NCBI GenBank assembly: GCA_964446945.1
Contig: CAYUQO010000009.1
Location: forward strand, 1 to 64,000
Source: CAIYRG01 sp964446945
GTDB taxonomy: Bacteria; Pseudomonadota; Alphaproteobacteria; Micropepsales; Micropepsaceae
Length of the DNA: 64,000 nt
Direction of reading: 5' to 3'
Numbering within the stretch: position 1 is the first letter of the stretch; every line of letters starts with the position of its first letter. Positions 58,877 through 64,000 of the stretch are shown in pieces. The notes beneath the pieces are model-generated. The model ran no database searches, was not told where the DNA came from, and saw only the letters and a list, made by a program, of their open reading frames with translations. A program made the translations under genes and the position numbers.

Positions 58877-59035
58877 TCGTGGCAAAACGGTAAAGGGCGG
58901 TGCTCTTTCGGTCGTTTTCACCAAAACTGTGGCATGGGCTTGCGGTTTTATTGGGGCCATCGGAGGTCACGGTTCATCGCGCGTGACTTCGCTGAACCGG
59001 GCGGTTCCCCCAATCCAACCGCCCGGTCTTTTTTT
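58877..59035 (+). ncRNA. Candidate small RNA ending at a strong terminator
   Basis: The 215-bp gap between the response regulator start and the xdhC stop contains a rightward rho-independent terminator although no protein gene reads right here. A possible promoter (TTGGCC 58840-58845, 18 bp, CAAAAT 58864-58869) would give a ~160-nt RNA. GGTCACGG...CCGTGAC-like segments suggest inner structure. It is a prediction; no RNA family recognised. Confidence 0.42.
58996..59035 (+). terminator. Rho-independent terminator on the plus strand
   Basis: ACCGGGCGGTT, a 10-nt loop, AACCGCCCGGT, then CTTTTTTT form a perfect 11-bp stem with a 7-T tail. The T-run overlaps the stop codon of the opposite-strand xdhC gene, so it cannot be the terminator of that gene. 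Confidence 0.85.
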
Positions 59036-60041
59036 AGGGCAGTTTGCGCAGTTCGGCGGTCATTTGCGCAAGAACCGCAACCGCGATCTCGGCCGGCGAT
59101 CGCGCCCCGATATCGAGCCCAATCGGCCCCCGGATACGCCCAAGATCTGCATCGCTGAAGCCTTTGGCCTTAAGCCGCTCCAGCCGCTTGGCGTGCGTCG
59201 TTCGTGACCCCAATGCACCGATATAAAAGGCCTCACTCTTGAGCGCGGCTGACAGGCCCGGATCGTCAAGCTTGGGGTCATGCGTGAGCGCGACAACCGC
59301 GCTGCGCGGGCCAGGCGGTTTGGCAGCAAGGGCCTCATCCGGCCAATCGAGCGACAGGGTCACGCCGGGAAAGCGCTCGCCCGTAGCAAAGGCAGAACGG
59401 GGGTCGATTACGCGCACAGCGTAGTCCGCGAGTGCTGCCATGCGCGCCAGAGGCTGGGCAATATGGACTGCGCCTATGATGGCGAGGTCAAGGGGTGGGT
59501 TGAATACGGTCAAGAACCAGTTTCTGCCGGCGATTTCCACGGATGTGCTCTGGTCGCGCCGCGCCTGAATACGGGCGGCATCGGCGAGTGCATCGCCACC
59601 CGCATTGCCGGGATATCTGAGCACGCTGTCGCCGCTGGCAAGGTCTGTCGCCAACACGACAGCCTTCTGAGCATCCCGCGCCTGTTTCAACTCGGCGAGA
59701 ACCGACTGCTGCGGCTCAGCCAACAATGGTGCGACATGCACCTCGATCGTCCCGCCGCAGGCGAGGCCCACGGCCCAGGCGTCTTCATTGCTGACCCCGA
59801 ATTTGAGGTTGCGTGGTTTGCCATCGCGCAGAGCATTTTCCGCTTCACCGATGACCGCGCCTTCGACACAGCCGCCTGAAACCGAACCGCTGAATGCGCC
59901 GTCGTCGCGGATCGCCATTTGGCTGCCTTCCGGACGCGGCGCCGATCCCCATGTCCGCGTCACGGTCGCCAGCGCAACTTTGCGGGTGTCCCGCAGCCAT
60001 CCCGCCGCGGCCGCCAATGGATCGGATGCAGTATCATCCAT
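59034..60041 (-). CDS. XdhC/CoxI-family molybdenum cofactor maturation protein
   Basis: A 335-residue protein that inserts or sulfurates Mo cofactor into xanthine-dehydrogenase-family enzymes. Motifs: ATVTRTWGSAPRPEGSQMAI, GSVSGGCVEGAVIGEAENAL, GLACGGTIEVHVAPLL, C-terminal Rossmann IGALGSRTTHAKRLERLKA. It overlaps the coxM-like gene by 8 nt. It is the last gene of a coxG-coxS-coxM-xdhC run. Confidence 0.93.
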   Translation of the reverse strand: MDDTASDPLAAAAGWLRDTRKVALATVTRTWGSAPRPEGSQMAIRDDGAFSGSVSGGCVEGAVIGEAENALRDGKPRNLKFGVSNEDAWAVGLACGGTIEVHVAPLLAEPQQSVLAELKQARDAQKAVVLATDLASGDSVLRYPGNAGGDALADAARIQARRDQSTSVEIAGRNWFLTVFNPPLDLAIIGAVHIAQPLARMAALADYAVRVIDPRSAFATGERFPGVTLSLDWPDEALAAKPPGPRSAVVALTHDPKLDDPGLSAALKSEAFYIGALGSRTTHAKRLERLKAKGFSDADLGRIRGPIGLDIGARSPAEIAVAVLAQMTAELRKLP

Positions 60042-60849
60042 GGGCGAATGATAGCATGGATGCGACGGCGCGTTGCGCCATGACTTTGACGAGATGCGCC
60101 CGGTATTCCGCCGATGCGAACAGGTCGGACGTGAATTCTTCGGAGGCGATGGTCACACGATCCAGCGTTTCCGGCGTCAGGCGTTGTGCGAGAGCAGATT
60201 CCAGTTCGCTGGCGCGGTAGACGCAGGGCGCCGCGCCGGTCACGCCTACGCGGATTTCGTGCCCGAGTTCTGCCACGAAGACACCCGGCATTGCATAGCG
60301 CGAAGCCGGATTGGGGAATTTCATGTAGGCCGCGCGGCGGGGCAGTCGGAACGCCACCTGGGTAATGATTTCGCCGGGCTGCAGCGCCGTTTCGAACATG
60401 CCGGTGAAAAAACTGCCGGCCGGAATCTTGCGCCGGTCGGTGGTGACCACCGCATCCAGCGCCAGCACCGCCGCGGGATAATCCGCAGCCGGATCATTGT
60501 TGGCAATCGAACCGCCCAGCGTGCCGCGATGCCGCACCGCCGGATCGCCAATCAGGCCCGCAAGACTCGCAAGCGCCGGAATGGCCCGGTGCACTTCGGG
60601 CGATGCCGCGACATCGGCATGTTTGGCGCCCGCGCCGACAACGAGCAGATCGCCGTCACGGCGGATAAAGGACAGGGCGGGAATACGCGAAAGATCGATC
60701 AGGTCGGAAGGATTCGCGAGCCGTTGTTTCATCGCCGGAATCAGCGACTGGCCGCCCGCCACGTAACGCGGATCGGAGGCCGATTTGAACATTTGCCCCG
60801 CTTCGTCGAGCGTCGAGGCGCGCAGATAGCGGAACGAGGCCGGATACAT
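60034..60849 (-). CDS. FAD-binding middle subunit of a molybdenum hydroxylase (CoxM family)
   Basis: A 271-residue subunit carrying FAD and passing electrons from the iron-sulfur subunit. FAD-binding motifs: YVAGGQSLIPAMKQRLANP near residue 30 and GTLGGSIANNDPAADYPAAV near 108. The YPASFRYLRASTLDEA start is typical of CoxM/CutM. It lies 1 nt after coxS and overlaps xdhC by 8. The catalytic large subunit (CoxL) is absent from the window. Confidence 0.92.
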   Translation of the reverse strand: MYPASFRYLRASTLDEAGQMFKSASDPRYVAGGQSLIPAMKQRLANPSDLIDLSRIPALSFIRRDGDLLVVGAGAKHADVAASPEVHRAIPALASLAGLIGDPAVRHRGTLGGSIANNDPAADYPAAVLALDAVVTTDRRKIPAGSFFTGMFETALQPGEIITQVAFRLPRRAAYMKFPNPASRYAMPGVFVAELGHEIRVGVTGAAPCVYRASELESALAQRLTPETLDRVTIASEEFTSDLFASAEYRAHLVKVMAQRAVASMLSFAHG

Positions 60850-60850
60850 A

Positions 60851-61312
60851 TCACGCCGCCTGTGATGCGGCCTGAATGGCCTTGATGATATTGAGATAAC
60901 CGGTGCAGCGGCAAAAATTACCTTCGAGTTCGCGGCGGATCAGGGTTTCGTCCGGCCGCTTATGGCGCGCCAGGAGATCGACCGCGGTCATGATCATGCC
61001 AGGTGTGCAAAATCCACATTGAAGTCCGTGATGTTCCTGAAACGCCGCCTGCACTGGATGAAGTTCTCCATCCTTGCTCAAACCTTCGATCGTCAGAATA
61101 GAATCGCCGTCGGCCTGGACCGCAAACATGGTGCAGGATTTGACCGCCTTTCCGTTCACATGCACCACGCAGGCGCCGCATTGGCTGGTATCGCAGCCGA
61201 CATGGGTTCCGGTCAGCCGCAAATGATCGCGCAGGAAATGCACCAGGAGGGTGCGGTCTTCGACTTCGGCGGTGTGACGCTCCCCGTTCACCTCGACACT
61301 GATTGTGCTCAT
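60851..61312 (-). CDS. [2Fe-2S] small subunit of a molybdenum hydroxylase (CoxS family)
   Basis: A 153-residue electron-transfer subunit with two [2Fe-2S] sites. The plant-type site is GCDTSQCGACVVHVNG plus KSCTMF; the helical site is QCGFCTPGM and CRCTGYLNI. All eight Cys are present. It is placed 33 nt after coxG and 1 nt before coxM. Substrate specificity is set by the missing large subunit. Confidence 0.94.
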   Translation of the reverse strand: MSTISVEVNGERHTAEVEDRTLLVHFLRDHLRLTGTHVGCDTSQCGACVVHVNGKAVKSCTMFAVQADGDSILTIEGLSKDGELHPVQAAFQEHHGLQCGFCTPGMIMTAVDLLARHKRPDETLIRRELEGNFCRCTGYLNIIKAIQAASQAA

Positions 61313-61345
61313 ACGGCAGTACCTAAATCCGTCGCACCCGACCGT

Positions 61346-61951
61346 CTACAGCACGATTGAAAAAAAGATCAGCAGAATGACGATGATGCCGATCAGTCCG
61401 GCCACCCAGACCTGGGGTGCAAGGCCCTCGGCGGCGGGCGGCTGCGGTAGCGGCGCTGCGGGGGCGGGGCTTGTGCGGACAGAGGCGGGGGCGGTGGCTT
61501 TGGTCTGCATGGTTGCGGAAAATTTGGCGAAAAATTCGTCGGCAACCGATTTTGCCGCGCCATCGATCAGCCTTTGCCCGATTTGTGCGAGCTTGCCCCC
61601 GATGATGGCTTTGGCGCTGTATTCCAGAATTGTCTGATTGCCCTCGGCCGCGAGATGAACTTCCGACTGGCCGCGCGCAAATCCTGCGGCGCCGCCCTGG
61701 CCCTCTCCGCTCAGCCGCATCGCATGGGCAATACCCGGTGGTGGAATCATGTCATCGATCATGACTTTGCCCTGGAAGCGCGCTTTCACTGGACCGACTT
61801 TGAGTGTCGCCACCGCGCGATATTCGTTTGGGCTCACCTGCTCGACGGATTCGCAGCCGGGAATGCAGGCCGACAATGTTGCCGGCTCGCGCAGTGCGGC
61901 CCAGACCTGATCAGGCGTCGCGGGAATTGTGTATTTGCCTTTGAAATCCAT
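61346..61951 (-). CDS. CoxG/SRPBCC-family protein with C-terminal membrane anchor
   Basis: A 201-residue protein starting MDFKGKYTIPATPDQVWAAL, the standard CoxG start. It contains SRPBCC-fold elements (IPGCESVEQVSPNEYRAVAT, FQGKVMIDDMIPP) and ends in a single membrane helix (VAGLIGIIVILLIFFSIVL) after a Pro/Ala-rich linker. CoxG anchors carbon monoxide dehydrogenase or carries substrate to the membrane. First gene of the run. Confidence 0.9.
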   Translation of the reverse strand: MDFKGKYTIPATPDQVWAALREPATLSACIPGCESVEQVSPNEYRAVATLKVGPVKARFQGKVMIDDMIPPPGIAHAMRLSGEGQGGAAGFARGQSEVHLAAEGNQTILEYSAKAIIGGKLAQIGQRLIDGAAKSVADEFFAKFSATMQTKATAPASVRTSPAPAAPLPQPPAAEGLAPQVWVAGLIGIIVILLIFFSIVL

Positions 61952-62068
61952 GACATGCGTCTGCAAATGCAAAATCAGCGGAATGCGCGCATCGCAATGC
62001 GAATCACACCTTCTCGTGACCTGACAGTTGTGTTAAATTTTAGTCAAGCTGCGCAGGGGCGAGGGGCA

Positions 62069-62611
62069 GTGGGCACAGAAGCGATGATGATGCCGGAATC
62101 CGTGGGAACCGGCGAAGCAATCATTCAGATTGCCGGAAAGATCAAGTGGTTCGACAATGTCAAGGGCTACGGCTTCATCAAGCCGGCGGAGGGGAGCTTG
62201 GGCGATGTCCTGCTCCACCAGTCCTGCGTGCGCCAATCGGGATTCAAGCTGGCGCAGGAAGGCGCCAGCGTGATCTGTCAGGCGGTGCAGCGGCCCAAGG
62301 GATTTCAGGCGATAAAATTGCTGGAGCTCGATAACAGCACGGCTTTATCACCGGCGAGCGGTGCGCAGCCGGTCGCGGAAGCCCAGCCCACGGGTGCAGC
62401 CTTCGAAGCCACCGTGAAATGGTTCAATCGCGGCAAGGGCTATGGCTTTGTGTCGCGTGATCCCGGTTCGCCGGATGTTTTCGTACATATGGAAACGCTG
62501 CGCCGTTCGGGAATCCGTGAACTGTTTCCGGGACAGAAGGTGAGGGTGCGTGCCGGCGACGGGCCGAAAGGCAAACTCGCCGCCGAGATCGCCATCGTCG
62601 ATCTCCCCTGA
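62069..62611 (+). CDS. Two-domain cold-shock protein
   Basis: A 180-residue RNA/DNA-binding protein with two CSD folds: GKIKWFDNVKGYGFIKPAEG at ~25-90 and VKWFNRGKGYGFVSRDPGSP at ~113-178. Each has RNP1-like (KGYGFI/KGYGFV) and RNP2-like (DVLLHQS/DVFVHME) motifs. Start is GTG 62069 or ATG 62084; AGGGG precedes the GTG. The longer upstream frame overlaps coxG and is not coding. Double CSD proteins are a common alphaproteobacterial form. Confidence 0.93.
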   Translation: MGTEAMMMPESVGTGEAIIQIAGKIKWFDNVKGYGFIKPAEGSLGDVLLHQSCVRQSGFKLAQEGASVICQAVQRPKGFQAIKLLELDNSTALSPASGAQPVAEAQPTGAAFEATVKWFNRGKGYGFVSRDPGSPDVFVHMETLRRSGIRELFPGQKVRVRAGDGPKGKLAAEIAIVDLP

Positions 62612-62683
62612 ATCCAATTTGCGCCGCAAATTTCGGCTCGGGACCGCTCTTGAAGCCCCGTCGAACGTCGCTATTGTGACGGA

Positions 62684-63157
62684 ATGCGCACGATTCTTGC
62701 TCTTTTGCTGACTTTCGGCTTCGTGTTTTCTGCTTTCGCGGAAGACATCACTGGCCCGCAGCCGACTTTGCCCACGGCACCCCTGGTGATCGATACGCCG
62801 AAGGGCCCGGTGCGATTCACCGTCGAAATGGCGGTTACGTTCAACCAGCAGGAGACCGGGCTGATGTTCCGGAAATCACTGGCGCCCAATGCTGGCATGC
62901 TGTTCGACTTCGGCACAGAGCAGCAAACGGCATTCTGGATGAAGAACACGCTGATCCCGCTCGACATGCTGTTCATCAAGGCGAATGGCACGATTGCGAG
63001 GATCGAGGTGAATGCCAAGCCGCTCTCCGAGCAAAGCATTCCGTCCTATGAGCCGGTGCGGGCGGTGCTTGAAATCGCCGGCGGCCGAGCCGGACAGTTG
63101 GGAATCAAGGCCGGCGATAAAGTTCACGCCGCGATCTTCGGCAATCTCGGCAAGTAG
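62684..63157 (+). CDS. DUF192 exported protein
   Basis: A 157-residue exported protein (signal MRTILALLLTFGFVFSAFA) of the DUF192 family: FTVEMAVTFNQQETGLMFRK, MLFDFGTEQQTAFWMKNTLI, PLDMLFIKANGTI, VLEIAGGRAGQLGIKAGDKV. Function is unknown; the family is widespread. It is followed by tRNA-Pro and an NDUFS4-like gene, a neighbourhood seen in rhizobia (from memory). Confidence 0.9.
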   Translation: MRTILALLLTFGFVFSAFAEDITGPQPTLPTAPLVIDTPKGPVRFTVEMAVTFNQQETGLMFRKSLAPNAGMLFDFGTEQQTAFWMKNTLIPLDMLFIKANGTIARIEVNAKPLSEQSIPSYEPVRAVLEIAGGRAGQLGIKAGDKVHAAIFGNLGK

Positions 63158-63168
63158 CATCAGTCTAA

Positions 63169-63260
63169 TTTCTCTTTCCCCCCGCGAGCGCGCACCAGCG
63201 CGAGGCGTGGGGGAAAGTGGCGCCGGCGCGGCGACGCCGCGCATAAGGCGTCGAAAGGGG
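63169..63260. repeat. GC-rich palindromic intergenic stretch
   Basis: CCCCCGCGAGCGCGCACCAG / GCGAGGCGTGGGGG-type inverted arms and CGCCGGCGCGGCGACGCCG fill the gap before tRNA-Pro. No ORF; it may terminate the DUF192 transcript. Confidence 0.5.
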
Positions 63261-63315
63261 GTGGTGGAACCTCTTCTTGAACACGCGCTGCTCCACGTGT
63301 ATCCGATAGACGCGC

Positions 63316-63392
63316 CGGGGCGTGGCGCAGCCTGGTAGCGCATCTGCTTTGGGAGCAGAGGGTCGCGTGTTCGAATCACGCCGCCCCGACCA
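63316..63392 (+). tRNA. tRNA-Pro (anticodon TGG)
   Basis: Acceptor CGGGGCG/CGCCCCG, D-arm GGCGCAGCCTGGTAGCGC, anticodon stem TCTGC/GCAGA around TTTGGGA (TGG), T-arm GCGTGTTCGAATCACGC and encoded CCA. A CCACCC...GGGTGG hairpin (63390-63426) follows and may terminate it. Confidence 0.96.
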
Positions 63393-63456
63393 CCCTTCGC
63401 TCCGCTTCGCGGAGCTACGGGTGGCGCGCCACCCCTATGAACTGTGAAGGATTGAA

Positions 63457-63762
63457 ATGCTCGCGCGTATTTATCAGCCAGCCCGTACCGCCATGCAGTC
63501 GGGAAAGGCCCGCACCAAAAAATGGGTATTGGAGTATGAACCGGAACAGCCGCGCGAGATCGAGCCGCTGATGGGCTGGACGGCATCATCGGACATGCGG
63601 CAGCAAATCGTTCTCGATTTCGACAATAAGGACGAGGCGGTGAATTACGCCAGGGCTCACAACATCCCCTATCAATTGTTCGAGCCGCATGAGCCTGCGC
63701 CGAAAGCGAAATCCTATTCCGACAATTTCCGCTTCGACCGCAAGATTCCCTGGTCGCATTAA
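63457..63762 (+). CDS. NDUFS4-like accessory subunit of respiratory complex I
   Basis: A 101-residue protein matching the 18-kDa (NDUFS4/ETC complex I) subunit: ARIYQPARTAMQSGKARTKK, WVLEYEPEQPREIEPLMGWT, SSDMRQQIVLDFDNKDEAVN, YARAHNIPYQLFEP, SYSDNFRFDRKIPWSH. It binds at the hydrophilic arm of complex I and occurs in alphaproteobacteria and mitochondria. Full length for bacterial members. The main nuo genes are elsewhere. Confidence 0.95.
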   Translation: MLARIYQPARTAMQSGKARTKKWVLEYEPEQPREIEPLMGWTASSDMRQQIVLDFDNKDEAVNYARAHNIPYQLFEPHEPAPKAKSYSDNFRFDRKIPWSH

Positions 63763-63826
63763 GCCCCGAAGCCAGAACGGGATTCTGTATTCCGACTCCC
63801 AACTTCGGTATCCTGCCCCCCGTTAC

Positions 63827-63904
63827 GGCCCCGTAGCTCAGCCCGGATAGAGCAACAGCCTTCTAAGCTGTGGGTCACAGGTTCGAATCCTGTCGGGGTC
63901 GCCA
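63827..63904 (+). tRNA. tRNA-Arg (anticodon TCT)
   Basis: Acceptor GGCCCCG/CGGGGTC with one G-T pair, D-arm GTAGCTCAGCCCGGATAGAGC, anticodon stem ACAGC/GCTGT around CTTCTAA (TCT), variable arm, T-arm ACAGGTTCGAATCCTGT, encoded CCA at 63902-63904. Confidence 0.95.
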
Positions 63905-64000
63905 AATGGAAACTGCGTGAGTGAATTTCGACAGGCGTGAAGACGATCGCCCCGCTATTTCATTTCGCAGATGTTTGAAAGGAGACTCACCTGAGCCCCA
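63905..64000 (+). other. Window end, possible Shine-Dalgarno of a following gene
   Basis: After tRNA-Arg the last 96 bases contain AAAGGAG at 63977-63983. No ATG, GTG or TTG follows at a good distance before the window ends, so any gene here cannot be called. Confidence 0.3.

Noticed and set aside
61574..62068. N-terminal extension of the cold-shock protein frame
   Set aside because: Antisense to coxG; the two CSD domains start after GTG 62069 and the extension has no similarity to anything.

Overview
The window is a piece of an alphaproteobacterial chromosome. It is GC-rich and gene-dense. Typical alphaproteobacterial content includes an NDUFS4-type complex I subunit, a two-domain cold-shock protein, a fused SecDF, ROSE-type RNA thermometers before Hsp20, class I PHA synthase and a hom-glpX-recJ block. 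The order Hyphomicrobiales or a close relative is likely. I cannot name the genus from the sequence alone.

Layout. 1-1450: the 3' end of clpA, a repeat-filled gap and a small coiled-coil protein. 1776-9260: an accessory island whose codon use differs visibly from its flanks. It carries a 1416-residue HNH/TPR-like/PIN protein, an abutting 637-residue helical protein, a small ADP-ribosyltransferase-like ORF and a HigB/HigA-type toxin-antitoxin pair. Copies of one ~110-bp palindromic repeat lie on either side in opposite orientation. 9620-11134: an orphan DUF3631 ATPase. 11557-16560: small proteins, an Hsp20 under a ROSE thermometer, a second ROSE element before an unrelated ORF, and secreted and membrane proteins. 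16582-20899: an MFS transporter and an hsp20-lon operon with a heat-shock-type promoter. 21008-25847: a duplicated secreted family, a LuxR regulator coupled to an HtrA homologue that has lost all three catalytic residues, and a metallo-beta-lactamase-fold enzyme. 25956-30850: HAD, ICMT, DUF805, argC, a TSUP permease and threonine aldolase. 30908-38684: phaC, then lipoprotein-aminotransferase-hom and glpX-recJ. 38742-41882: tRNA-Glu, nitronate monooxygenase and small accessory genes. 42029-47618: an ArsR/methyltransferase regulator-metF-metH operon. 47777-54545: mlaA, mlaC, secDF, a degenerate beta-lactamase-like protein and a ClpP. 54643-61951: a NifU-like scaffold, a MoeA/MobA-type fusion, a two-component system, and xdhC-coxM-coxS-coxG without the large molybdenum subunit. 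62069-63904: cold-shock protein, DUF192, tRNA-Pro, NDUFS4-like, tRNA-Arg.

Three themes connect the genes. First, protein quality control recurs (clpA, two hsp20, lon, clpP, a dead HtrA), with several heat- or structure-controlled leaders. Second, the aspartate-derived pathway and one-carbon metabolism are well represented (hom, the aminotransferase, threonine aldolase, metF, metH and its likely SAH-sensing regulator). Third, molybdenum hydroxylase maturation is present while its catalytic subunit is not. The best candidate for an undescribed system is the 1776-8531 cassette. The second best is the pseudo-HtrA/LuxR pair, whose Shine-Dalgarno is buried in a perfect 12-bp hairpin. Intergenic gaps hold several families of palindromic repeats, including a tandem heptamer (GCGAGAA) element not found inside conserved genes.
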